Part shown: one piece after another, positions 1-5,407 of the stretch | Numbering within the stretch: the first letter of the stretch is position 1 | Layout of the letters: every line of letters starts with the position of its first letter | From: an uncultured Clostridia bacterium | GTDB lineage: Bacteria; Bacillota; Clostridia; Christensenellales; UBA1242 | Direction: 5' to 3' | Assembly: GCA_944349915.1 (NCBI GenBank) | Contig: CALVNU010000061.1 | Coordinates: 1 to 5,611, forward strand | DNA length: 5,611 bases | The notes under the pieces: generated by a model | The model's database searches: none | The model's input: the letters and a program-made list of their open reading frames with translations, nothing else | What the model was told of the DNA's origin: nothing | Position numbers and translations under genes: made by a program

Positions 1-1172
1 ATGCTTGTCATGGTGATAACATTTTCAATTGTTTGGTCTACAACAGAGATTCTATTTATTTCTGTTGAAGTTGAATAATATATCCAACCATCACGCTCAA
101 AGAGTAAATCGTAAGTTGTGTCTGCAGAAAGCAAAGAAACGGTGTTTCCATTTAATGTTTTATAGAGCAGTCCTCCATTTGTTGAAGTGAAAACATATCC
201 TTCCTGGGTCTTAATCACAGACGAAATTGAGTCTGCAGAATAAAATCTGTTTGATGCGTCAATGTTTGTGTCTAAAGTTGAAATATCTTTATAATAAACT
301 TCGATATCTGCATTTTGAGCATCAACACTATAGAAAATTATATCTCCCGCTCTATCCAAGAAAGAAATCTCCATAGAAGTTGGATAAGTGTAGTCTGTTT
401 TTTGATTTGTTGCAAAGTCTACCGCTTTGATTTCGATTTCGCCGTCTTCATTTGTGGTGCTGTAAATAACATTTTTTGCAGTTGAAGTGTTGTCGGCAAT
501 TGCATAACTTTCCACATTTTCTGCAAGCAACACTCTTCCACCAAGAGAGTCTCCAATTTTGATTGAAGAAAGTTCGTATTCTTCTTCGGAATTTTGCGCG
601 CAAATAACATAATAATAATTTCCATCGGAGCCCTTAACAATATCAATGCTTGATGAATCGTCATATCTTGTGGTGTAAATTTCTGTCATATTGTCGCCAT
701 TAAAGGCAATTCTAAATAACGAAACCTGGCTGTAGTCATTTTCAAGTGAAGATGATTTGTGCGTGTTTGTTGATGTAAAATATAAATAAGATTGATATGC
801 AAACATATTTTGGTTTTGATATCCAACAAAACGGTCGTTAACTTTTTCGCTATTTTGCGGACTTGAATTTTTTCTTGTAGCATCTGTAACTTCTTCGTCA
901 AACACAAAGTCTGTTGACAAGTCTATTCTGGCAAGATATCCGCTTTGGGATGCTACTGCATAATCAAAGGAATCTGCGCTTGCATCGGTGTAGCCATTTG
1001 CATAATATAAATAGTTGCCTATTTTTGCAACCTGTCCACCAAAAAAAGTTGGCTCTTCAAAATATATAGGGTCGCCATTTTCGTCATAAACGTTGCCAAC
1101 TGTGGCACAACCTGTTACAAGCAGTGCGACAGAAAAAATCATTGCGAAAATTTTTAAAAATTTCTTCTTCAT
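1..1172 (-). CDS. Secreted lipoprotein with beta-propeller-like repeats (partial, C-terminus outside window)
   Basis: The frame is open from the ATG at 1172 to the left edge, giving 390 residues with the C-terminus missing. The N-terminus is a lipoprotein signal: KKK at residues 2-4, a hydrophobic stretch at 8-20, and a lipobox LVTGC with Cys22 as the probable lipidated residue, so the mature protein should sit on the outer face of the membrane. The rest is rich in Asp, Asn, Ser, Thr and Tyr. It contains recurring strand motifs such as NYLYYANG (53-60), YLARIDLS (79-86), SYLYFTSTNT (128-137), SLFRIAFNGD (151-160), NYYYVICA (175-182) and GWIYYSTSTEINRIS (362-376). The spacing of YY and L-x-R-I motifs resembles DUF5050-type beta-propeller lipoproteins; that match is by eye. 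The start is fixed by GGAG at 1179-1182, six bases before the ATG. A promoter lies just upstream, so the gene is probably transcribed on its own. Function is unknown; ligand binding or cell-envelope sensing is only inference. Confidence 0.85.
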   Translation of the reverse strand, partial: MKKKFLKIFAMIFSVALLVTGCATVGNVYDENGDPIYFEEPTFFGGQVAKIGNYLYYANGYTDASADSFDYAVASQSGYLARIDLSTDFVFDEEVTDATRKNSSPQNSEKVNDRFVGYQNQNMFAYQSYLYFTSTNTHKSSSLENDYSQVSLFRIAFNGDNMTEIYTTRYDDSSSIDIVKGSDGNYYYVICAQNSEEEYELSSIKIGDSLGGRVLLAENVESYAIADNTSTAKNVIYSTTNEDGEIEIKAVDFATNQKTDYTYPTSMEISFLDRAGDIIFYSVDAQNADIEVYYKDISTLDTNIDASNRFYSADSISSVIKTQEGYVFTSTNGGLLYKTLNGNTVSLLSADTTYDLLFERDGWIYYSTSTEINRISVVDQTIENVITMTS

Positions 1173-1192
1173 TTTATTCTCCAAGTTATCAA

Positions 1193-1221
1193 ATTTTACA
1201 ATATATTTAGATAAAAGTCAA
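1193..1221 (-). promoter_or_regulatory. Sigma-A type promoter for the lipoprotein gene
   Basis: On the minus strand, TTGACT (1216-1221) is followed after exactly 17 bases by TAAAAT (1193-1198). Transcription would begin near 1186, leaving a leader of only about 14 bases that carries the GGAG ribosome binding site at 1179-1182. The promoter lies in the 75-base gap after the metallophosphoesterase gene, where no terminator hairpin is visible, so read-through from the upstream pair is also possible. Confidence 0.75.
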
Positions 1222-1247
1222 TTGATTTTTCCCAAGTATACACAAAA

Positions 1248-1943
1248 TTAAACTTCATCTATAAAAACAAGTTTTTGTTTTACCATATCGCAGGAAGTAA
1301 GATAATATTCAATTCCGTTTTTCTTGTAAAAAAGTTCTGGATTTTTTTTAGCATGCAGGTGCCCATAAATAACTTTGCTAACATTATATTTTTCAAACAA
1401 CTGCGTAAATGCGGTGTCAATTTTTGAAACTGTTGTTGGCGGATAATGTATCATTGCATAAATTTTGTCCTTCTCTTGCCTTAATCGTTGCGCATTTTGC
1501 AAACTCATTTCAAGTCTTAAAATTTCTCTGTCATAAATTTTTTGATTTTCTGCCGAAAAGTTTTCATCCGGAAGAAGCCACCCCCTTGTTCCGCAAAAAA
1601 TGGCATTGTCTATTTTTATTGCGTCATTTTGAAGGGCATAAAAATTTTTGGGCAAAGTTTTTCTTAAAACAGAGATAGAACTCCACCAATAATCATGATT
1701 GCCTCTAATTATAACCTTTATCCCTGGCAAATCTTCAAACAGTGCAAAATCGGCTTTGGCCTCTTCAAGTTTCATTGCCCAAGAAAAGTCGCCCGCCATC
1801 AAAACAACATCATCTTGTCCAACTTTCTGTTTCCAATCGGCAAAAACATTGTCGACATAATCTTCCCATGCCGGCCCAAAAATATCCATAGGTTTTGGAT
1901 TATTAACAGATAGATGCAAATCACTTATGGCGTAAATTTTCAT
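1248..1943 (-). CDS. Metallophosphoesterase (COG1768-type predicted phosphohydrolase)
   Basis: This is a 231-residue calcineurin-like metallophosphoesterase, a two-metal phosphohydrolase expected in the cytoplasm; the substrate is unknown. The metal-binding motifs are all present in order: D8-x-H10 in SDLHLS, G51-D52 in AGDFSW, G81-N82-H83-D84 followed by YWW, H166 in IHYPP, and G204-H205-L206-H207. The GDFSWAMKLEEA and GTRGWLLP segments match what I recall of the COG1768 subgroup of Bacillota. A longer frame reaches 1985 but runs into yqeY without a ribosome binding site, so the start chosen is the ATG at 1943. That ATG overlaps the yqeY stop as ATGA. The nearest purine-rich site, AGAGG at 1960-1964, is 16 bases away, too far for a normal Shine-Dalgarno, so translation is probably coupled to yqeY. 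The length and intact motifs indicate a functional enzyme. Confidence 0.9.
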   Translation of the reverse strand: MKIYAISDLHLSVNNPKPMDIFGPAWEDYVDNVFADWKQKVGQDDVVLMAGDFSWAMKLEEAKADFALFEDLPGIKVIIRGNHDYWWSSISVLRKTLPKNFYALQNDAIKIDNAIFCGTRGWLLPDENFSAENQKIYDREILRLEMSLQNAQRLRQEKDKIYAMIHYPPTTVSKIDTAFTQLFEKYNVSKVIYGHLHAKKNPELFYKKNGIEYYLTSCDMVKQKLVFIDEV

Positions 1944-2365
1944 TGAAGAGTTTTTAAAACCTCTTGAACAAGGCGCATGTCGCACTTGCCATTATAATTT
2001 TGTTTGAAATGCTTCATAACAAAAGGTATTGTCTTATCGGGAAGAGAAGATATAACTTTTGCAATTTCTTCTTTGTCCATCATTTTTGGCAAATATGAAG
2101 AAGCAATTTCAATTTGTCTTGAAATTTCTTCCGCTTCTTTTGAGTTTCCAACTTTAAGATAGTTTTCTTTTTCTTCGGTAAGTTCTTTTATTGTTTTTTG
2201 CAAAATATTTGAAATGTCGGCGTCATCTACTTCTCCGCCTTTTTCTCTTTTTTTGATATTTTCAAGCATAATTTTGTTGAGAAGAACACTGTAAATCCCT
2301 CTTGCAACCAAATCTTTATCTTTCATCGCTTGAATGTTTGCTTGTTTTATTTTTTCGTATAACAT
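1940..2365 (-). CDS. yqeY: GatB/YqeY domain protein
   Basis: This 141-residue protein belongs to the YqeY family, standalone proteins related to the tRNA-interacting tail domain of GatB, the amidotransferase subunit; family members run about 145-150 residues. Recognisable segments are the N-terminal MLYEKIKQANIQAMKDKD helix, a central charged helical region around LQKTIKELTEEKENYLK, the EISRQIEIASSYLPKMM hinge typical of the family, and the C-terminal segment ending with the NGKCDMRLVQEVLK helix. The physiological role is unsettled; a tRNA-related function is inferred from the GatB relationship. An in-frame ATG exists at 2401, but the start at 2365 is preferred because AAAGGAG (2371-2377) lies five bases upstream of it. 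The stop overlaps the metallophosphoesterase start by ATGA, so the two form a coupled pair. Confidence 0.9.
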   Translation of the reverse strand: MLYEKIKQANIQAMKDKDLVARGIYSVLLNKIMLENIKKREKGGEVDDADISNILQKTIKELTEEKENYLKVGNSKEAEEISRQIEIASSYLPKMMDKEEIAKVISSLPDKTIPFVMKHFKQNYNGKCDMRLVQEVLKTLQ

Positions 2366-2383
2366 AGTTTCTCCTTTACAGAT

Positions 2384-2412
2384 ATTATATTTGTTTTTCA
2401 AAAAAAATCAAA
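2384..2412 (-). promoter_or_regulatory. Probable promoter of the yqeY-metallophosphoesterase unit
   Basis: A perfect -10 box TATAAT lies at 2384-2389 on the minus strand. The best -35 candidates are TTGATT at 2406-2411 with a 16-base spacer, or TTTGAT at 2407-2412 with 17. Transcription would start near 2377, directly at the AAAGGAG ribosome binding site, giving a leader of about a dozen bases, much as predicted for the lipoprotein gene. The -35 is weak and sits in an A/T run, so the -10 carries most of the support. Confidence 0.6.
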
Positions 2413-2719
2413 ATAAAATGGTTAATTTTACGCCAATAATGGTAAAATTTTTCATGAATATATTTTTTGAATTTATTGCGCTTTTTATAGCATTACATTT
2501 TGAATAAACAGGTGTTTCCTGCTACGGCTTTTATGTGGATTTTATTTAAAACTTGCGATTTGCAACAGCGTGATATCTAATAATGTGATATATAACTGTG
2601 CTTATATAAGAATGCAAGTTTAAATGTTATTGCGCAACAAATTAAATTGCAATAATGTGATAAATATGACGATTTAAAAAATAAATTTTGATTATAGGCA
2701 AAATATTTTAAGTTTTTTA
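2413..2719. other. Gene-free intergenic region with inverted and direct repeats
   Basis: No convincing coding region was found on either strand. Visible structure includes an 8-bp inverted repeat AATTTTAC/GTAAAATT (2424-2431 and 2442-2449) just upstream of the yqeY promoter. A longer imperfect pair, ATTTAAAACTTGC (2544-2556) with GCAAGTTTAAAT (2614-2625), pairs over 12 positions with one bulged A and encloses about 57 bases. Inside it is the hairpin TATATAA (2589-2595) with TTATATA (2602-2608). The 12-mer AATAATGTGATA occurs at 2579-2590 and again at 2651-2662. These could mark a small RNA or binding sites, or could be chance in AT-rich DNA. No known riboswitch or small-RNA family was recognised. 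Confidence 0.5.
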
Positions 2720-2748
2720 TTGACTTTTTCCCTTTCTTTGTTTATAAT
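2720..2748 (+). promoter_or_regulatory. Strong promoter of the tRNA-Met gene
   Basis: TTGACT (2720-2725) and TATAAT (2743-2748) are separated by exactly 17 bases, close to the sigma-A consensus. Transcription should start near 2755, about 30 bases before the mature tRNA 5' end, leaving a short leader for RNase P to remove. Confidence 0.85.
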
Positions 2749-2783
2749 CTTGTTTGTATCCATTTTGGATATCCCTCTTCTTT

Positions 2784-2860
2784 GGCAGCATAGCTCAGTT
2801 GGCTAGAGCGCAAGATTCATACTCTTGAGGTCACTGGTTCAAACCCAGTTGCTGCTACCA
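2784..2860 (+). tRNA. tRNA-Met, elongator type, anticodon CAT
   Basis: A 77-base cloverleaf is complete. The acceptor GGCAGCA (2784-2790) pairs with TGCTGCT (2850-2856), with a G-U at the first pair. The D stem is GCTC/GAGC (2793-2796, 2806-2809). The anticodon stem CAAGA/TCTTG holds the loop TTCATAC, with the anticodon CAT at 2818-2820. The variable loop is AGGTC, and the T arm is ACTGG-TTCAAAC-CCAGT. The discriminator is A2857 and CCA (2858-2860) is encoded. It lacks the initiator features: there is no C1-A72 mismatch and no run of three G-C pairs in the anticodon stem. The loop TTCATAC matches elongator tRNA-Met, whereas lysidine-modified tRNA-Ile (CAT) usually has CTCATAA, so Met is preferred. 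It has its own promoter and terminator. Confidence 0.95.
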
Positions 2861-2863
2861 CTT

Positions 2864-2891
2864 TTGACCGCTTTAAAAGCGGTTTTATTTT
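2864..2891 (+). promoter_or_regulatory. Possible weak promoter inside the tRNA terminator
   Basis: TTGACC (2864-2869) lies 16 bases before TATTTT (2886-2891). The -35 is good and the -10 poor. It would start transcription close to the AAGGAG of the 91-residue gene, which otherwise has no visible promoter because the tRNA and its terminator occupy the upstream DNA. The alternative is read-through of the tRNA terminator. Confidence 0.3.
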
Positions 2892-2893
2892 TG
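2866..2893 (+). terminator. Intrinsic terminator after tRNA-Met
   Basis: The stem ACCGCTT (2867-2873) pairs with AAGCGGT (2877-2883) around a three-base loop, with a possible closing G-U pair at 2866/2884. It is followed by the T-rich stretch TTTTATTTTT. It starts six bases after the tRNA CCA and ends just before the ribosome binding site of the next gene, so it should isolate the tRNA transcript or let only part of it run on. Confidence 0.85.
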
Positions 2894-2910
2894 TCTTAAG
2901 GAGCAATACT

Positions 2911-3186
2911 ATGATTCACTCTCTTTCTGGCGGAGAACTAAAAATCAACAAAAATTTTGACTTTGCAAAGGTGGAACTTTTGGAAGGTGATTGTTGCGGG
3001 CTTGCATTTTGGTATATTGCCAATGGAAAGTTGATAAAAGAAGGTTCTGTTGTTGTAGTTCCTTTTGGAAAAAATGAACATCTTGTAAAAGGCAAAGTTG
3101 TTAGAATTGATAGAAATATAAATGAACAAAGTGCTCCTTTTCCAATCAAAAGAATGAAGAAGATTGTAAATACTATCAAAGATTGA
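2911..3186 (+). CDS. Uncharacterised 91-residue protein, possible PriA-N-terminal-like barrel
   Basis: AAGGAG (2898-2903) lies seven bases before the ATG, so the start is well supported, and the frame ends in TGA. The product is lysine-rich, has no signal peptide or membrane segment, and is probably cytoplasmic. The N-terminal part (DFAKVELLEGDCCGLAFWYI, residues 17-36) and the segment EGSVVVVPFGKNEHLVKGKV around residues 44-63 alternate hydrophobic residues as short beta-strands. The phrase VPFGKNEHLVKGKVVRI recalls the barrel-shaped 3'-DNA-binding domain at the N-terminus of the PriA helicase, but here it stands alone. That resemblance is by eye and weak, so no function is assigned. The C-terminus (APFPIKRMKKIVNTIKD) is basic. 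The gene sits 50 bases after tRNA-Met with only the terminator between them, and 137 bases before the macro-like gene in the same direction. Confidence 0.8.
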   Translation: MIHSLSGGELKINKNFDFAKVELLEGDCCGLAFWYIANGKLIKEGSVVVVPFGKNEHLVKGKVVRIDRNINEQSAPFPIKRMKKIVNTIKD

Positions 3187-3247
3187 TTTATTAACAAACC
3201 TGTTTGATTGTTAATAAAAAACACACAATTTGTCTGTTTTTTAACAA
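3187..3247. repeat. Cluster of three TTAACAA/TTGTTAA elements with competing stems
   Basis: A perfect 11-bp inverted repeat, TTTATTAACAA (3187-3197) and TTGTTAATAAA (3208-3218), encloses a 10-base loop and begins right after the stop of the 91-residue gene. A third element, TGTTTTTTAACAA (3235-3247), can also pair with the middle arm, with a three-base bulge, so two stems compete for one strand. The run after the first hairpin is A-rich, not T-rich, so it is not a normal terminator for the plus strand. The third element falls between the -35 and -10 of the candidate promoter for the macro-like gene, which would suit an operator. Confidence 0.6.
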
Positions 3248-3259
3248 AAAATGTATGAT
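3230..3259 (+). promoter_or_regulatory. Candidate promoter of the macro-like gene
   Basis: TTGTCT (3230-3235) and TATGAT (3254-3259) are spaced by 18 bases. Transcription would start near 3266 and leave a leader of about 58 bases before the ATG at 3324. The spacer contains the TTAACAA element at 3241-3247. Confidence 0.45.
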
Positions 3260-3323
3260 TTTGAACATTTTAAGAAAAGAGATAATAAGAACTATATGTT
3301 GCAAAAATTTTATTGAGGAAATT

Positions 3324-3800
3324 ATGATTATTGACGCAAAAGAAAAAGACAATATTTTAGAGACAAAACTCAAAAATATTGCCTTTCCTGTAAACACAAA
3401 CGGAATTATTGACAACAACATAACCGACAAATTGTCGGCATATTGGCCAGAACTGCTCGAAACAAACACTCACAAACTTGGCTCATCTTTTTCCAAAACT
3501 ATTAAAGGAAAAACATATCATGCCATTGTTTGTTATTCTTATGACGGCGAAATTTGGTCAAATCAAACAGAAACCATAAAATCTTGTTTTGACTCAATCG
3601 CAACAGATGAGCCCATTGCTTCTTTTGCTATAGGAACCGACCAAATAAGCATTTTGTCTGGTGCAAATTTTCAACAAATTGTTTATGGCATGGATTTGTC
3701 TTGCAAAAAGATTGTGCTTTATGGTAAAAATAAACATGTTGTTGATTTTTTGATTAAGGAAGAAAAATTTCGCAGTGGCTTTGACGAACAGATAAAATAA
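3324..3800 (+). CDS. Macro-domain-like protein with a degenerate ADP-ribose loop
   Basis: The product has 158 residues, is probably cytoplasmic, and has no signal or membrane segment. Two segments read like a macro domain, the fold that binds ADP-ribose. The first, near the N-terminus, is IAFPVNTNGIIDNNITDKL (19-37) followed by WPELLE (41-46). It parallels the family pattern in which VN-x-x-G-[IV] opens a glycine-rich loop and leads into a helix ending in FPE. The second is SFAIGTDQISIL (100-111), then a helix and KKIVLYG (128-134), like the family's IGTG/LGCG loop before the last strand. The glycines expected after N24-x-x-G27 are replaced by D-N-N, so ADP-ribose hydrolysis or even binding may be lost. 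The assignment is by eye. A longer frame from a TTG at 3204 lacks a ribosome binding site; GAGG at 3315-3318, five bases before the ATG at 3324, decides the start. Confidence 0.75.
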   Translation: MIIDAKEKDNILETKLKNIAFPVNTNGIIDNNITDKLSAYWPELLETNTHKLGSSFSKTIKGKTYHAIVCYSYDGEIWSNQTETIKSCFDSIATDEPIASFAIGTDQISILSGANFQQIVYGMDLSCKKIVLYGKNKHVVDFLIKEEKFRSGFDEQIK

Positions 3801-3930
3801 CACTCTACAATTTGTTCCATTATACCTTTTTAATCACTATAAATTTTTTATTGGATATTTTTGTTGATTTTTACATTTTAATTTTTATTTAATTTGTTTT
3901 ATATGTTCTAATTTAAAAATTTACTTGAAT

Positions 3931-3968
3931 AAAAAGGCGACATGAAGCGGTGCCTCTTTTAGTCGCCT
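3931..3968 (-). terminator. Intrinsic terminator of the pfl operon
   Basis: On the minus strand, AGGCGAC (3962-3968) pairs with GTCGCCT (3935-3941) in a GC-rich 7-bp stem. An inner hairpin, GAGGC-ACC-GCTTC, stacks in the loop. Five T residues ending at 3931 follow. It begins two bases after the pflA stop codon, as expected for the end of the transcript. Confidence 0.85.
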
Positions 3969-3970
3969 AA

Positions 3971-4672
3971 TTAATCAAGCAATTTTTGAAGTTGCTTGCA
4001 CTTTTCTTCGTCCATATCGGGAACTCCTTCAAGTCGATATGGAATATTGAGTTCTTTATATTTATGAACACCTATTGTTTTATATGGCAAAAGTTCTATT
4101 TTTTCAACATTTTTAATCTTTTTTGCAAAGTTTTTTAATTTTATAACATGTTGTTCATCATCATTAATGTCTGGCACAATAACTTGCCTTAGCCAAAGTT
4201 TGTTGTTGTTTTTTTGCACAGCATGCAAAAATTGATAAAAATATTTATTATCAAGTCCAACAAGGTCTTTATATTCTTGCTCATCCACAGCCTTGATATC
4301 TAAAATAACAAGGTCGGTATATCGCAAAATTTCGTCATAATCACCAAAGCCGACACCCGCTGTATCCAAAGCTGTGTGAATACCTTTTTCTTTGCATAAT
4401 TTTAAACATTCAAGCAAAAACTCCGGCTGTAAAAGAGGCTCTCCGCCCGAAAAAGTTACTCCGCCGTCAACGCCGTAATAATTTTTATATCTCTCTATTT
4501 TTTTTACCAAATCTTTGGCTTCAATTTCCTCACTTTTGCCATCAACTAGCCATGTTTCTGGATTATGGCAATACTTGCATCTCAATTTGCAACCTTGAAA
4601 AAATGTAACAAACCGTATACCCGGTCCGTCAACCAAACCCATAGTTTCTATAGAGTTTATTCTTCCTTTCAT
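3971..4672 (-). CDS. pflA: Pyruvate formate-lyase activating enzyme (radical SAM)
   Basis: This 233-residue radical-SAM protein uses S-adenosylmethionine and a [4Fe-4S] cluster to place the glycyl radical on pyruvate formate-lyase in the anaerobic cytoplasm. The cluster motif is C28-x3-C32-x2-C35 in GCKLRCKYCHNPETW, preceded by the family signature GLVDGPGIRFVTFFQ (12-26). SGGEP at 75-79 is the SAM-contacting motif. LLECLKLCKEKGIHTALDTAG and the C-terminal ELLPYKTIGVHKY segment are also typical of PflA. The length is close to the usual 235-250. The start at 4672 has GAGG five bases upstream and overlaps the stop of the preceding HAD gene by ATGA, so translation is likely coupled. The visible glycyl-radical end of pflB further upstream identifies its partner. 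All key residues are present. Confidence 0.96.
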   Translation of the reverse strand: MKGRINSIETMGLVDGPGIRFVTFFQGCKLRCKYCHNPETWLVDGKSEEIEAKDLVKKIERYKNYYGVDGGVTFSGGEPLLQPEFLLECLKLCKEKGIHTALDTAGVGFGDYDEILRYTDLVILDIKAVDEQEYKDLVGLDNKYFYQFLHAVQKNNNKLWLRQVIVPDINDDEQHVIKLKNFAKKIKNVEKIELLPYKTIGVHKYKELNIPYRLEGVPDMDEEKCKQLQKLLD

Positions 4673-5328
4673 ATAAGCCTCTGCTCTTTTGAAACAACTT
4701 TGATAAACATATCCGCCTTTTTTAATTTGTTTTGATTAACGCTATTTAAAATGCCAACAGTGAAAATATTGTTTTCTTTGGCTTTTGAGATAACATCTTG
4801 GCTGTCTTCAAACACAATAGTGTTATCTTTGCTGTGGTTAATGAATTTTTCAAGGTTGTCGTAAAAATAATTTTTTGTAAGTCCTAGATAAGTCATGCTA
4901 AAAAACTTTTTGAAAATTTTATCCAAATTATGTTGTTTTACAAGACTTTCCAAGTTTTTATATTCTTGATTTGAAACTATAAAATAGGTTGCGTTTGGAA
5001 AATTTTTTGTTATTTCCTTAAAATATGGCAAAATATCCAGTTTGCTTGTCAATTCTAAAGAAATTTCGTTCTTTTTATTTACCATTTTTTCAACATCAAT
5101 TTCTGGTCTTTTTTTCTTAAGTTCTTCAAAAGTATATTTAACCGTTGTGCCTATAAATGGAATAAGTTCTTCAATTGCAAGAGTTTTCCCTGCATAAAAT
5201 GAATAGGCCTGTTATGCTGCTTTTAAATGAACGGGCTCGGAATCTATAAGCGTTCCGTCAAAATCAAATATAAAAACATTTCTGTTGCGATTGTATTGTT
5301 TTTTTAGTTCTGTAATAAATTTTTCCAT
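4669..5328 (-). pseudogene. HAD-family hydrolase gene interrupted by an in-frame TAA
   Basis: One continuous frame of 220 codons runs from the ATG at 5328 to the TGA at 4669, broken only by TAA at codon 39 (5212-5214). AAGGA (5334-5338), five bases before that ATG, marks it as the original start. Before the stop lies HAD motif I, with nucleophile D22 and D24 in IFDFDGTLIDSEPVHLKAA. After it come the remaining motifs: S119 in FIVSNQ, K152 in GLTKNYFY, and E174-D175 in VFEDSQDVISKAKENN. The total of about 219 residues is normal for HAD subfamily I phosphatases of the phosphoglycolate phosphatase/beta-phosphoglucomutase kind, so a single base change explains the break. A reading frame of 138 residues remains from the ATG at 5085, but it lacks the nucleophile and a ribosome binding site, so an active product is unlikely. 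Its end overlaps pflA by ATGA. A sequencing error remains possible; the substrate is unknown. Confidence 0.88.
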
Positions 5329-5407
5329 TATTTTCCTTGTTGATTTATAGTTTTATTTTTTATTGATAATAAAGCCGAGCAAGCAACAGTATAAAACAAA
5401 ACTTACA

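Noticed and set aside
2408..2455. 15-codon minus-strand frame (MKNFTIIGVKLTILF) as a leader peptide before yqeY
   Set aside because: It has no ribosome binding site and lies upstream of the predicted yqeY transcription start.
2784..2860. Initiator tRNA-fMet or lysidine tRNA-Ile instead of elongator Met
   Set aside because: There is no C1-A72 mismatch and no G-C-rich anticodon stem for the initiator, and the loop TTCATAC is the elongator Met form rather than CTCATAA.
3187..3218. 11-bp hairpin as an intrinsic terminator of the 91-residue gene
   Set aside because: It is AT-rich and followed by an A run on the plus strand, so it lacks the U tract needed for termination in that direction.
2916..3224. 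Minus-strand open frames opposite the 91-residue gene
   Set aside because: They are shadows of the plus-strand gene, with no ribosome binding site and unnatural hydrophobic, Ser/Phe-rich composition.
3208..3247. Canonical Rex operator
   Set aside because: The half-sites match TTGTTAA and TTAACAA but are 26 bases apart instead of four, and the other pair is everted.
3204..3323. Extended N-terminus of the macro-like protein from a TTG at 3204
   Set aside because: It has no ribosome binding site, begins inside the inverted repeat, and adds a low-complexity segment unlike the rest, while the ATG at 3324 has GAGG at good spacing.
4669..5085. The 138-residue frame as an independent gene
   Set aside because: It has no ribosome binding site and lacks the DFDGT nucleophile, which lies in the same frame upstream of the TAA, so it is the remnant of one longer HAD gene.
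5212..5214. TAA in the HAD frame as a recoded sense codon
   Set aside because: TAA ends pflA, pflB, the metallophosphoesterase and the macro-like gene at natural C-termini, so it is a working stop in this genome. TGA likewise ends yqeY and the 91-residue gene.
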